Counted from the first letter of the stretch, positions 17,300-25,863 are shown. The stretch is 41,591 nucleotides of DNA from Apilactobacillus sp. (GCF_025290035.1 NZ_JAMBKT010000007.1:1-41591), one strand, 5' to 3'. Notes: generated from the letters alone by a model not told the origin. Numbers and translations: made by a program.

Positions 17300-18523
17300 A
17301 TGATTAAGTCAGCTTATCACAGCTTAAAAAACATTTTTAAACACACGAATTTAAGTAAACACATGAAAATATTAAAAACAAATATTGATGCAATGGATTA
17401 TTACATTTTTATTCCTTATATTATGTTGTCTGTAATTGGAATTATAATGGTCTATTCTGCAAGTTCTAATATTGCAACTCAAATTGGAGGATCACCAACT
17501 GGATATCTAATAAGACAAAGTATGTTTGTCGTCTTTAGTTTAATCATTGTATTAATTTGCTTATGTGGTCAAAATATGTTTGTCAGAAACGGTCGGGTTT
17601 TATTTATTTTTTGGGCAGCAATGTTTATTGGTCTTATTTGGCTAAAGGCATTTGGTCATTCTGTTAATGGTGCTGCTGGATGGATTCCAATTGGACCATT
17701 ACATATTCAACCAGCTGAAACCGCAAAAGTTTATATTATTCTAGTGATGTCTAACATTTTGGCTAATCATGAAAATGAATTAATTAATAATGAAAAAACC
17801 AAAGTTATTACTCACAGTATTTTTGTTTTTGTTATGCTGGGGTTAATTTTAATCCAGCCAGATTTAGGTGGAACCATTATCAATGCATTAATTTTTATTG
17901 TTATTATTTTTGCATCAGGAATGAATTGGAAGGGTGCCACATTAATTTCTTCCAGCATGATTGTCGGTGGATGGATTATATTAAAAACAGCATTATTTAT
18001 TTTTAGAAATGGGTCATCTAATTACCAAGTTCAACGTATATTAGCATATGGAGATCCATTTAGGTATGAACAAGGAATCGGACATCAACTTGTTAATTCA
18101 TATTACGCATTAAGTAATGGTGGTATTTTTGGTGTTGGTTTAGGGAACAGCATTCAAAAGACAGGATATTTACCTGAACCAAATACCGATTTCATCATGT
18201 CCGTAATTTCAGAAGAGTTAGGATTAGTGGGAGTACTATTAATCTTATCTTTATTATTTATTATTATCGTAAAAGCTTTCCAATTGGGAATTAGATCAAA
18301 TAACACATATGACACCTTGGTATCATATGGAATTGGAACATACTTACTTGTTCAATCATACTTCAATATTGGTGGAGTGATTGGACTATTACCAATTACA
18401 GGGGTTACTTTCCCATTTATTAGTTACGGGGGTTCAAGTATGCTAACCCTTGCTCTTTGTATCGGAATGTTATTAGTTATTAGTGCAAAACAAAAAATTC
18501 AAAGAAAACACAAATTAAATTAA
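17300..18523 (+). CDS. ftsW: FtsW/RodA/SpoVE family peptidoglycan glycosyltransferase, probably FtsW
   Basis: A 407-residue SEDS-family membrane protein with about ten transmembrane segments. SEDS proteins polymerise lipid II into glycan strands together with a class B PBP, FtsW at the division septum. Conserved stretches include VNGAAGWIPIGPLHIQPAE, IQPDLGG, the NGGIFGVGLGNS loop, SEELGLVG and PITGVTFPFISYGGSS. The position between typA and ylbG-rsmD-coaD matches ftsW rather than rodA. The start ATG has GGAGAT upstream and gives a polar N-terminal tail of about 35 residues. An internal ATG at codon 22 is possible. Confidence 0.88.
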   Translation: MIKSAYHSLKNIFKHTNLSKHMKILKTNIDAMDYYIFIPYIMLSVIGIIMVYSASSNIATQIGGSPTGYLIRQSMFVVFSLIIVLICLCGQNMFVRNGRVLFIFWAAMFIGLIWLKAFGHSVNGAAGWIPIGPLHIQPAETAKVYIILVMSNILANHENELINNEKTKVITHSIFVFVMLGLILIQPDLGGTIINALIFIVIIFASGMNWKGATLISSSMIVGGWIILKTALFIFRNGSSNYQVQRILAYGDPFRYEQGIGHQLVNSYYALSNGGIFGVGLGNSIQKTGYLPEPNTDFIMSVISEELGLVGVLLILSLLFIIIVKAFQLGIRSNNTYDTLVSYGIGTYLLVQSYFNIGGVIGLLPITGVTFPFISYGGSSMLTLALCIGMLLVISAKQKIQRKHKLN

Positions 18524-18541
18524 TCATGCGGAGGTAACGTT

Positions 18542-18820
18542 TTGTCAGGTGCAATTGAAGATAGAAAAAGCTTAATTGTTTATGTATATTCAACCAAACA
18601 AGTTCGACAATTAAAGAAATACGGATTGATATATTATGTATCACAAAAGATGCATTATGTAGTTATGTATGTTAATGCTGACAATTATGAATGGGTAAAA
18701 GAAAAAATCAGTTCATTAAGAATCGTCAAAAAAGTAGAAGAAACTCCATACGAACAAATAGCGAATGAACTTGCTGTAGCTAATGATTTCGATGAAGTTG
18801 ATGACGATGAAGATTACTAA
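18542..18820 (+). CDS. YlbG family protein (DUF2129)
   Basis: A 92-residue cytoplasmic protein of the YlbG/DUF2129 family, usually encoded just before rsmD and coaD in Bacilli. It is a small ferredoxin-like-fold family of unknown function. The VYVYSTKQVRQLKKYG and YVSQKMHYVVMYVN stretches fit. The tail is acidic (DFDEVDDDEDY). The start is TTG at 18542, well supported by CGGAGG 7 nt upstream. It is 12 nt ahead of rsmD in the same operon. Confidence 0.85.
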   Translation: MSGAIEDRKSLIVYVYSTKQVRQLKKYGLIYYVSQKMHYVVMYVNADNYEWVKEKISSLRIVKKVEETPYEQIANELAVANDFDEVDDDEDY

Positions 18821-18832
18821 GGAGTATTTATA

Positions 18833-19387
18833 ATGAGAGTGGTATCTGGAAAGTTTGGTAGCCGTAGTTTAAAACCGGTTCCTGGTAGTAAAACTAGACC
18901 AACAACTGACAAGGTAAAAGAATCTTTATTTAACATGATTGGACCATTTTTTAATGGTGGGACTTTTTTAGATTTATATGCTGGATCAGGTTCTGTGGCA
19001 ATTGAAGCAGTATCCAGAGGAATCGAGAAAGCTATATTGGTTGACCACCAATACTTAGCGATTAAAACAATTAAAGAAAATGTTGAGATGACTAAGGAAA
19101 AAGATAGCTTTCAAGTATATAAAATGGATTCAGATTTAGCGTTAGAAAAATTTGCTAATGACGACACTAAATTCGATTTTATATTTTTAGATCCACCATA
19201 TAAGGATCAAAAAATGGTAGAACAATTGGAGTATATTAAAAGTAATGGTCTTCTTAGTGAATCAGGAATTGTAATCTGTGAAACCGATGATAACGTTAGT
19301 CTTCAAGACGATGTGGACGGGTTTAGTTTAATTAAGCAAAAGAAATATGGAATAACTATTATTTCAATTTATAAAAATAAGGGGTGA
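18833..19387 (+). CDS. rsmD: 16S rRNA (guanine(966)-N2)-methyltransferase RsmD
   Basis: A 184-residue SAM-dependent methyltransferase that modifies G966 of 16S rRNA during 30S assembly. The N-terminal RVVSGKFGSRSLKPVPG and RPTTDKVKESLFNM segments are family hallmarks. The SAM-binding motif is DLYAGSGSVAIEAVSRG, and the catalytic DPPY is at residues 120-123. Length is normal. It is followed by coaD after only 5 nt; the ribosome binding site of coaD lies across the rsmD stop. Confidence 0.94.
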   Translation: MRVVSGKFGSRSLKPVPGSKTRPTTDKVKESLFNMIGPFFNGGTFLDLYAGSGSVAIEAVSRGIEKAILVDHQYLAIKTIKENVEMTKEKDSFQVYKMDSDLALEKFANDDTKFDFIFLDPPYKDQKMVEQLEYIKSNGLLSESGIVICETDDNVSLQDDVDGFSLIKQKKYGITIISIYKNKG

Positions 19388-19392
19388 TATCT

Positions 19393-19869
19393 GTGACAAA
19401 AGCAATATTTCCGGGGAGCTTTGATCCGATTACCTATGGTCACTTAGATTTAATCAAGCGTGCTAGTAAAATGTTTGATGAACTAGTGGTGACTGTTGCC
19501 AAAAATACAAGCAAAAATGGTATTTTCTCTTTTGAAGAAAGGATTGAATTAATTGAAGAAAATATTAAAGATCTTGATAATGTAACTGTTGTGATGGCGG
19601 AAGGGTTAACCGTTGAACTAGCTAAAAAAATGGGGGCAACGGTAATTGTCAGAGGATTAAGAAATTCATCTGATTTTAATAATGAAAGTGCCATTGCAAT
19701 AATGAATCATAACTTAGATAAATCAATTGAGTCAGTATTTTTGATTACAAAGCCTAAGTATCAATCAGTTTCATCCAGCTTAATTAAAGAAATAGCTCAT
19801 TTTAACGGAGATATTTCAGAATTTGTACCTGATAATGTTTCAAAATCCCTAAAAAAGAAGATGAAATAA
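19393..19869 (+). CDS. coaD: Phosphopantetheine adenylyltransferase
   Basis: A 158-residue enzyme that makes dephospho-CoA from 4'-phosphopantetheine and ATP, the fourth step of CoA synthesis. The nucleotidyltransferase motif GSFDPITYGH lies at residues 8-17, VIVRGLRNSSDFN follows in the middle, and VSSSLIKEIA replaces the usual ISSTxVRE segment conservatively. I choose GTG 19393, since AAGGGG at 19379-19384 is then about 8 nt away. A GTG at 19384 would overlap rsmD and that ribosome binding site. Confidence 0.93.
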   Translation: MTKAIFPGSFDPITYGHLDLIKRASKMFDELVVTVAKNTSKNGIFSFEERIELIEENIKDLDNVTVVMAEGLTVELAKKMGATVIVRGLRNSSDFNNESAIAIMNHNLDKSIESVFLITKPKYQSVSSSLIKEIAHFNGDISEFVPDNVSKSLKKKMK

Positions 19870-19871
19870 AA

Positions 19872-20927
19872 ATGTTTAGAAAACACAAAAAACTTAAAAT
19901 ATTTTCCATATTAGGGGTATTGATAGGATTATCAATATTAGTTAATTTACCAATATTACCTAATTATATTGAAGGGCCTGGAACAGCGCCTAATTTAAAA
20001 CATGTGGTCTCTATTCCAAATCACAGTGATAAATATAAAGGCAAGTTTATGTTTACTACTGTTAGTGAATCTCAGGCCTCTGTTGTTACATATCTTCTAG
20101 CTAAGTTTAATCCACATGAAGAAATTGAAAGTATTGGTGACGTAACTGGAAACCAAGACCAACAAAGCTATCTTAACCTGCAAAATATTTATATGGAAAG
20201 TGCGATAAATAATGCAGTATATAATGCTTTTAAAGCAGCTCATAAAGAGGTTTCTTTATCTTATCGAGGCATTTATGTTTTAGATGTCGATTCTAAGTCT
20301 AATTTTTATAAACACGTTAAAGTGGGCGACTTAATTGTTTCATTAAATCATCATCAATTTAAAAATTCAGCAGACTTTAGAAAGTATGTTCAAACTAAGA
20401 AAATTGGCGATAAGATGACACTGACTGTTTATAGAAACGGAAAAGAAATTCAAATTACCAAGAAACTTTACAAACTTGCTGGAACCGATAAAGCAGGAAT
20501 TGGAATCATTTTACAAGATGATAATCAGGTTTCAACATCGTTGCCAATCAATGTTAATCCAGGTGCCGTTGGGGGACCATCTGCTGGATTGATGTTTACA
20601 TTGCAAATCTATCAACAACTATCTGGTAAGAATATAAGGAAATCGCAAAACATTGCCGGAACTGGAACGATTGATGATCAAGGTAATGTTGGTGAAATTG
20701 GTGGAATCGATAAAAAAATCATCGCTGCTAGAGATGCTGGAGCAAAATATTTCTTGGTTCCGTACGTAAAGCCAACCAAAGAAGTTTTAAAATATGAAGA
20801 TCAGCATATGACTAATTATCAAATGGCAGTAAAAACAGCAAGAAAATACGCACCTAATATGAAAGTTATTCCAGTAACCTCATTTAAAGATGCACTAAAT
20901 AAATTAGCTAAAATTAAAGGGATGTAA
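19872..20927 (+). CDS. PDZ/Lon-type serine protease, SepM/YlbL family
   Basis: A 351-residue membrane-anchored protease. A hydrophobic segment at residues 9-28 anchors it, followed by a PDZ domain (about 125-205, with SYRGIYVLDV and VKVGDLIVSLN). A C-terminal Lon-type domain follows, with nucleophile S237 in GGPSAGLMFTL and the partner Lys in the GGIDKKI stretch. In streptococci the homologue SepM trims competence-stimulating peptide; in Bacillus it is YlbL. A peptide-processing role is plausible, but the substrate is unknown. The start has no clear SD and lies 2 nt after coaD, suggesting translational coupling. The stop codon lies inside the terminator stem. Confidence 0.88.
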   Translation: MFRKHKKLKIFSILGVLIGLSILVNLPILPNYIEGPGTAPNLKHVVSIPNHSDKYKGKFMFTTVSESQASVVTYLLAKFNPHEEIESIGDVTGNQDQQSYLNLQNIYMESAINNAVYNAFKAAHKEVSLSYRGIYVLDVDSKSNFYKHVKVGDLIVSLNHHQFKNSADFRKYVQTKKIGDKMTLTVYRNGKEIQITKKLYKLAGTDKAGIGIILQDDNQVSTSLPINVNPGAVGGPSAGLMFTLQIYQQLSGKNIRKSQNIAGTGTIDDQGNVGEIGGIDKKIIAARDAGAKYFLVPYVKPTKEVLKYEDQHMTNYQMAVKTARKYAPNMKVIPVTSFKDALNKLAKIKGM

Positions 20928-20946
20928 AAATTTTACATCCTTTTTT
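20920..20946 (+). terminator. Intrinsic terminator overlapping the stop of the PDZ/Lon protease gene
   Basis: GGATGTAAAA / TTTTACATCC around one A is followed by six T residues. The left arm contains the TAA stop codon of the protease gene. Confidence 0.88.
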
Positions 20947-20976
20947 CGTACATAAAAATATGGAGGGGAGGAAAAG

Positions 20977-21642
20977 GTGAATAAGATCATTGAATATTCA
21001 ACGCATTTAAAAGAAATAATTGATGAGCATTTATATAAAATATTGATTGGATTACTACTAGGATGTTTTAGCTTAGGACTATTTTTGGTAGTTGCTTTGA
21101 CTAGGCAAAATGATAGTAATATTGTACAAAATGATAGTAATATTGTACAAAATGATACGGCATCAATCGAAAGTACGAGTGTAGAAAGTAGTAGCGTTGT
21201 TGAATCTACTAACAGTACAAAGAAAATGTATATCGATATTAAAGGTGAAGTAAATAATCCCGGTGTATACAAGATGAAAGCGGGCAGTAGGGTTACTGAT
21301 TTAATTAAAGAAGCCGGTGGATTTAAAAAAGATGCTGATCAATCTGCAGTTAATCTGGCAAAACAGTTAATTGATCAAGATATGATTATTGTTTATAAGG
21401 TTGGTCAAGCTCCTAAAAACAACCTAATGGATAGTAGTCCTAAGGATGAGGAAAAGGTTAATATAAATAAAGCGGATTCCGAGGAACTGCAAAAATTAGA
21501 TAGAGTGGGCGAGAAAATGGCGCAAAAGATAATCGACTATCGCAATCAACACAACGGTTTTCATTCTATTGATGAAATAAAACAAATTAGTGGTTTTGGT
21601 GAAAAAACTTTCGAAAGATTAAAAGATTCTTTAACAATCTAA
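20977..21642 (+). CDS. comEA: Competence protein ComEA, DNA receptor
   Basis: A 221-residue membrane-anchored double-stranded DNA receptor of natural transformation. Its order is: cytoplasmic N-terminus, transmembrane helix (about 20-43), a Ser/Asn/Thr-rich linker (44-82), an SLBB domain (about 84-142, MYIDIKGEVNNPGVYKM) and a C-terminal helix-hairpin-helix DNA-binding domain (about 158-221, VNINKADSEELQKL and IKQISGFGEKTFERL). The linker contains an in-frame tandem repeat, QNDSNIV twice plus QND. The GTG start has GGAGGGGAGGAAAA upstream. ComEA hands DNA to ComEC, encoded downstream. Confidence 0.93.
   Translation: MNKIIEYSTHLKEIIDEHLYKILIGLLLGCFSLGLFLVVALTRQNDSNIVQNDSNIVQNDTASIESTSVESSSVVESTNSTKKMYIDIKGEVNNPGVYKMKAGSRVTDLIKEAGGFKKDADQSAVNLAKQLIDQDMIIVYKVGQAPKNNLMDSSPKDEEKVNINKADSEELQKLDRVGEKMAQKIIDYRNQHNGFHSIDEIKQISGFGEKTFERLKDSLTI
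21106..21157 (+). repeat. 21-bp in-frame tandem repeat in comEA
   Basis: Two exact 21-bp units (21106-21126 and 21127-21147) and a 10-bp partial third (21148-21157) encode the QNDSNIV heptad in the linker between the membrane helix and the SLBB domain. Confidence 0.9.
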
Positions 21643-21645
21643 TTT

Positions 21646-21664
21646 TTGTTATACTATATAACAA
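21646..21664. promoter_or_regulatory. Extended -10 promoter within a 19-bp perfect palindrome before comEB
   Basis: TTGTTATACTATATAACAA has 8-bp arms around CTA. It contains TGTTATACT, an extended -10, 28 bp before the comEB ATG. It could be a promoter with overlapping operator; AT-richness makes chance palindromes easier, so confidence is moderate. Confidence 0.4.
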
Positions 21665-21691
21665 TAGATTAACAAGGGAGAGAATCTAATC

Positions 21692-22171
21692 ATGACAAAG
21701 CATCGAATTCCATGGGATCAATATTTCATGTTACAAGCAGTTCTTTTGTCCACAAGAGGAACTTGTAATCGACTATCTGTGGGTGCCACAATTGTAAGAG
21801 ATAAGAGAATTATAGCGGGTGGTTATAACGGTTCAGTCGCCGGAGATGAACACTGTATAGATGTAGGATGTTATATGAGGGATGGACATTGTTTAAGAAC
21901 AATCCATGCTGAAATGAACGCTATATCACAGTGTGCTAAATTTGGTGAATCCACAGATGGAGCAGAAATATATGTAACTGATTTTCCATGCTTACCATGC
22001 ACAAAGGTTTTACTTCAAGCGGGAATCACTAAAATTAATTACCTTCGTAATTACCATAATGATGAATATGCAGTTTCATTAATTAAACAAAATAACGTTG
22101 AATTGAACCAAGTTACCTTGGATGAAGAAACTATCAAACAAATCGAATTTGGCTCTTATTTACCAAAATAA
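21692..22171 (+). CDS. comEB: ComE operon protein 2, deoxycytidylate deaminase family
   Basis: A 159-residue zinc-dependent deaminase that converts dCMP to dUMP for thymidylate synthesis. The zinc motif HAEMNA has H72 and catalytic E74, and PCLPC has C100 and C103. The Cys/His-rich insert (DEHCIDVGCYMRDGHC, residues 52-67) is typical of the dCMP deaminase/ComEB subgroup and binds a second zinc. It is not needed for DNA uptake in Bacillus despite its operon position. SD AAGGGAGAG precedes the ATG. Confidence 0.92.
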   Translation: MTKHRIPWDQYFMLQAVLLSTRGTCNRLSVGATIVRDKRIIAGGYNGSVAGDEHCIDVGCYMRDGHCLRTIHAEMNAISQCAKFGESTDGAEIYVTDFPCLPCTKVLLQAGITKINYLRNYHNDEYAVSLIKQNNVELNQVTLDEETIKQIEFGSYLPK

Positions 22172-22201
22172 ATAGATAATTTATATATTTTTCCATCTGT
22201 A

Positions 22202-24385
22202 ATGATGGGCATAATAAGTATTATTTTCTTTGGTGATATAAGGCTAGGATTGATTTTATTAATGTTTTGGATAATAAGAATTCTAAAATTAAAAATCATC
22301 ACCGTAAGTAAAATAACCACTTTAATAGTGGTTATTTTTGTTTTTGTATGTATTTATACTAATTTATCGTTAAAACATAATTTAGTAGAACAAGATAAAT
22401 CAATTAGTACTACGTTGATTATTTATCCTGATGAAATAAAAAAAACGAAGCAAGGATACTATGGCATTTTTAAATCAACGGAAGGAAATAAAAAGTATTT
22501 AGCGTTTGGAAATGACAAAAGATTACTAAACAGATCTACTGCATGTGAAATTGAAGTTGATGGAAAGATTACTCAAATTGATGGTCCACGTAATTTTAAT
22601 CAGTTTGATTCAAGTAGCTATTACAAGAGCTTAGGAGTTATGAATAAGCTTGCTATCAATAGAATCAAATCATTTAAGAGTTCTCATGGTAATAAAATTA
22701 TTGAATGGTTGCACTACTTCAGAAAACAGATGATGGATTTCGCAGACCAATTACCGAATCCGTTAGATGTTTATACCAAAAGCTTATTTCTCGGATCGAT
22801 GGATTCATCATTTAACGACGAGTTAACCGGTGTAAAAACATTAGGATTAATTCACTTGTTCAGTATTTCAGGTCTCCATGTTTTTTATATTGTCTCATTA
22901 TTATCAATGATATTAAAAAGGCTAAAAATAACTAAAGAAACTAGATTGGTTATAACTTGTTTATTTTTACCGACTTATTTTATTATCGCTGGTTCTTCTG
23001 TCGGGCTATTAAGGTCAATTTTATCAGTGGAAATTGGAATGATTTTCTCTTTATTTAAAAGGAATATTACATCATTAGATATTTACAGTATTACATTGAT
23101 GGTTAATTTATTTCTTCAACCAATGATGTTGACACAGTTCGGCAGCCAGTTGAGTTATGCACTTGCATTTGCACTTATATATACCAGTGGGATGAGCACT
23201 ATAAAGCAAACCATTATGATGAATTTAGTTAGTTTGCCATTTGTAATTTATAAACTATATGAGTGGCATATGTTAACTATGTTCGCGAATTATTTAGTGA
23301 TTCCAATCTTTTCAATCGTTGTGATGCCATCAATATTGATAGCGTTAGTAACATATCCACTGACTAAAATTATTGCCGGATTCGTGGCAATGGGATTGAA
23401 GTTGTTTGATAATGGTTTGAACTTGGTAGGTAATTTACCAGGTGAAATTGTATTTGGTAAGCCGAATATATTAGTGACCACATGCATATTTGTGGTTACT
23501 TTACTGGTATTGGATAATTACAAAAGTAAGAAAACATTATTGTTAATTCTTTTATACGTAGGATCATTTATATGGATTCATTATCCCATCCAAGGAGAAG
23601 TTTCTTTCTTTGATGTCGGACAAGGAGATAACATTTTAGTTCGTACACCATTTAACACTTCAATAACTGTTATTGATACTGGTGGGAAAATAAATTTTAA
23701 CGACCAAAATACGATTCATTATCAAGCACCGAAAACATCCATTAATTATTTAAAAAGTATAGGGATTAGTCATATCGACAATCTTGTTTTTACACATCAA
23801 GATTTTGATCATACAGGAGATGCTGGTGCTTTCTTGTCAGAGCTACATGTAAAAAGATTGATTGTCGGATCAGGGATGCAAAACAATAAGCAGTTAATGG
23901 ATAGAATCAAGAAAGATATGAAAAGAACGAAAATGCAACTGGTTTTAGCGGGTCAACATGTTAGTGATTTTCCTTTTTATATTTATCATCCATTTAAACC
24001 AGGACCTGGATCTAATGATGATTCAATTGTATTGGGAACAACAATGAATAATAAGAAGTGGTTATTTATGGGAGATTTACCTTCTTCTGGTGAACTAGAT
24101 ATCTTAAATAAATATAAGAACTTAAAAGCAGATTATTTAAAACTGGGCCATCACGGTAGTAAAAATTCTAGTTCAAACCAATTTTTAAAATCAATTCATC
24201 CGAAAATGGCGATTATTTCAGCTGGGAGAAATAATCGTTACCATCATCCTAATGTGGAAACGCTGGATAGGATAAAATTAAATCATATTGGATACTTAAA
24301 CACACAAAATCAGGGTATGATATCATATAGATATGGATTATTGGGCAGCCACTGGATAACTGAGCTGCAAGGAGAAGTACAATGA
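22202..24385 (+). CDS. comEC: Competence protein ComEC, DNA uptake channel with MBL domain
   Basis: A 727-residue polytopic membrane protein that carries single-stranded DNA across the cytoplasmic membrane during transformation. Two N-terminal hydrophobic segments lead to an OB-like DUF4131 region. The Competence domain follows (GLIHLFSISGLHVFYI through about residue 440), then a C-terminal metallo-beta-lactamase domain starting at SFFDVGQGDNILV. The latter has THQDFDHTGD (H532, D534, D536, H537) and LKLGHHGSKNSS. It looks full length. The start is ATG 22202 or 22205; neither has a visible SD. A terminator-like hairpin lies about 110 nt into the gene. Its last 4 bases overlap holA (ATGA). Confidence 0.92.
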   Translation: MMGIISIIFFGDIRLGLILLMFWIIRILKLKIITVSKITTLIVVIFVFVCIYTNLSLKHNLVEQDKSISTTLIIYPDEIKKTKQGYYGIFKSTEGNKKYLAFGNDKRLLNRSTACEIEVDGKITQIDGPRNFNQFDSSSYYKSLGVMNKLAINRIKSFKSSHGNKIIEWLHYFRKQMMDFADQLPNPLDVYTKSLFLGSMDSSFNDELTGVKTLGLIHLFSISGLHVFYIVSLLSMILKRLKITKETRLVITCLFLPTYFIIAGSSVGLLRSILSVEIGMIFSLFKRNITSLDIYSITLMVNLFLQPMMLTQFGSQLSYALAFALIYTSGMSTIKQTIMMNLVSLPFVIYKLYEWHMLTMFANYLVIPIFSIVVMPSILIALVTYPLTKIIAGFVAMGLKLFDNGLNLVGNLPGEIVFGKPNILVTTCIFVVTLLVLDNYKSKKTLLLILLYVGSFIWIHYPIQGEVSFFDVGQGDNILVRTPFNTSITVIDTGGKINFNDQNTIHYQAPKTSINYLKSIGISHIDNLVFTHQDFDHTGDAGAFLSELHVKRLIVGSGMQNNKQLMDRIKKDMKRTKMQLVLAGQHVSDFPFYIYHPFKPGPGSNDDSIVLGTTMNNKKWLFMGDLPSSGELDILNKYKNLKADYLKLGHHGSKNSSSNQFLKSIHPKMAIISAGRNNRYHHPNVETLDRIKLNHIGYLNTQNQGMISYRYGLLGSHWITELQGEVQ
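22310..22345 (+). terminator. Terminator-like hairpin inside the 5' end of comEC
   Basis: A perfect 12-bp stem (AAAATAACCACT / AGTGGTTATTTT), TTAAT loop, then TTGTTTTT. It has the full form of an intrinsic terminator but lies within the comEC coding sequence. It may attenuate comEC-holA transcription. Confidence 0.55.
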
Positions 24386-25410
24386 ATGTTAACGAAGTAA
24401 AAAAAGATATAAAGAATAATAATCTTAAACCGATATACTTAATATTGGGGCAAGAAGAATACTTAATTGAACAATTAAAAAAAGAATTTTATAAGATTAT
24501 TCCTGACGAAGAAAAAACAATGAACTTCGCTAGTTACGATATGGAAAGTCAAAATGTTGCTGTGGCTGTAGAAGATGCTGCATCTTTTCCTTTCTTTGGT
24601 GAAAAAAGACTTGTGTTCATCACTAATCCATATTTTTTAACAGGTGATAATACGAAGAATTCTGTTGATCATGACTTAGACAGTTTTTTAGAATATATTA
24701 CTCATCCTGTTGATAGTACGATTATGGTTATAATCGCACCATATAACAAATTAGATGCTAGAAAGAAATTAACAAAAGAATTAAAGAAATCAGCTGAATT
24801 TATTGATTTTAGTCAAATAGATGAAAAAGCAGTTACGACATATGTAAGTAATTTTATTCAAAATGCTGGATATCAAATTGAAAATTCAACATTACAATCT
24901 TTCATTGAGAGGGTTTCTGGCGATTTATCTAAAGCAATGAATGAAATTCCTAAGCTGTTGTTGTATTGTCAAAATGATAAAGTGATTACAATGGATGCAA
25001 TTAACAGTCTAGTAGCTAAATCTTTGGATCAAAATGTCTTTGACTTAATTAATTTAGTAATGAAAAAGAATTCAAAGGAAGCTATCGATTTATATCGTAA
25101 TCTATTGCTAGAAGATCAAGAACCATTACAAATCAATGGAGCGTTAATATCTCAATTTAGATTATTAATCCAAGTGATGGGGTTAGCTAATAAGGGTTAT
25201 AGTCAAGGTAACATTGCTACAAAACTAGGGGTTCATCCTTATCGTGCAAAACTAGCAATGCAAAATATACGAAAATATAGCTTTAAGTCATTAAGTGATG
25301 CATATTTAGGTTTGGTGGATTTAGAAACAAAATTGAAATCTACACAGGAATCTCCTGAACTACTATTCCAAATGTTTACGCTTAAATTTGTTGATAATCA
25401 AATTAATTAA
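24382..25410 (+). CDS. holA: DNA polymerase III delta subunit
   Basis: A 342-residue clamp-loader subunit that opens the beta sliding clamp. The N-terminal LKPIYLILGQEEYLIEQLKKEF is a degenerate nucleotide-binding segment typical of delta, which does not hydrolyse ATP. The middle contains ISGDLSKAMNEIPKLLLY-like and FDLINLVMKKN segments. The C-terminal helical collar has GVHPYRAKLAMQNIRKYS. Start ATG overlaps the comEC stop (ATGA), and AAGGAGAAG lies within the comEC end. The comEC-holA-rpsT neighbourhood is conserved in Bacilli. Confidence 0.92.
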   Translation: MNVNEVKKDIKNNNLKPIYLILGQEEYLIEQLKKEFYKIIPDEEKTMNFASYDMESQNVAVAVEDAASFPFFGEKRLVFITNPYFLTGDNTKNSVDHDLDSFLEYITHPVDSTIMVIIAPYNKLDARKKLTKELKKSAEFIDFSQIDEKAVTTYVSNFIQNAGYQIENSTLQSFIERVSGDLSKAMNEIPKLLLYCQNDKVITMDAINSLVAKSLDQNVFDLINLVMKKNSKEAIDLYRNLLLEDQEPLQINGALISQFRLLIQVMGLANKGYSQGNIATKLGVHPYRAKLAMQNIRKYSFKSLSDAYLGLVDLETKLKSTQESPELLFQMFTLKFVDNQIN

Positions 25411-25413
25411 AAC

Positions 25414-25448
25414 AAAAAAGGACATCCCATAGCAGGGATGTCCTTTTT
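25414..25448 (+). terminator. Intrinsic terminator of holA
   Basis: The stem AAAAAGGACATCCC / GGGATGTCCTTTTT encloses an ATAGCA loop; a 14-bp perfect stem ending in T residues. Confidence 0.92.
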
Positions 25449-25452
25449 GAAT

Positions 25453-25483
25453 AAAAAAAGCTCAGCAATAACTGAGTTTTTTA
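25453..25483 (-). terminator. Terminator-like hairpin for rpsT
   Basis: CTCAG/CTGAG with a six-base loop, flanked by A and T runs. On the minus strand T residues follow the stem. One bulged base makes it weaker than the neighbouring holA terminator. It overlaps the rpsT stop. Confidence 0.65.
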
Positions 25484-25729
25484 TTTGTTTAGTTTAGCTA
25501 GACGTGATTTGTTACGTGCAGCAGTGTTTGCTTTGATTAAGCCTTTTGACTTAGCATGGTCTAATGCGCTAACAGCGTTGTTGAATAATTCTTCACGGTT
25601 GTCAGCATTTACATCAGCTTTTTCAAACTTCTTAACAGCAGTTCTCATCTTGCTTAGTTGAGAAGCGTTACGTTTGTTTGCTTTTTCATTAGTTTTTACA
25701 CGTTCGATAGCAGATTTAATAACAGGCAT
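25481..25729 (-). CDS. rpsT: 30S ribosomal protein S20
   Basis: An 82-residue, very basic, helical primary binder of 16S r[21 protein letters not shown] and the C-terminal [20 protein letters not shown] are standard S20 sequence. I start at the ATG at 25729 (MPVIKSAIE), since TTGGAGGTGAA precedes it. Reading five codons further upstream would place the ribosome binding site inside the gene. It is monocistronic and divergent from rpsO. Confidence 0.95.
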   Translation of the reverse strand: MPVIKSAIERVKTNEKANKRNASQLSKMRTAVKKFEKADVNADNREELFNNAVSALDHAKSKGLIKANTAARNKSRLAKLNK

Positions 25730-25788
25730 GAAATTCACCTCCAAAAAAGTCGAATTTTATTTAAAATCCTTAAATTTCAACGCCTTTA

Positions 25789-25817
25789 ATTATACAAAAT
25801 ACAACTTAAAAAAGCAA
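25789..25817 (-). promoter_or_regulatory. Candidate promoter of rpsT
   Basis: On the minus strand TTGCTT and a perfect TATAAT are separated by 17 bp. This gives a leader of about 50 nt before rpsT. Confidence 0.6.
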
Positions 25818-25863
25818 TAGAATTATATAAATCCAAAGTTTGGCGAATAATTATACGATTGCC

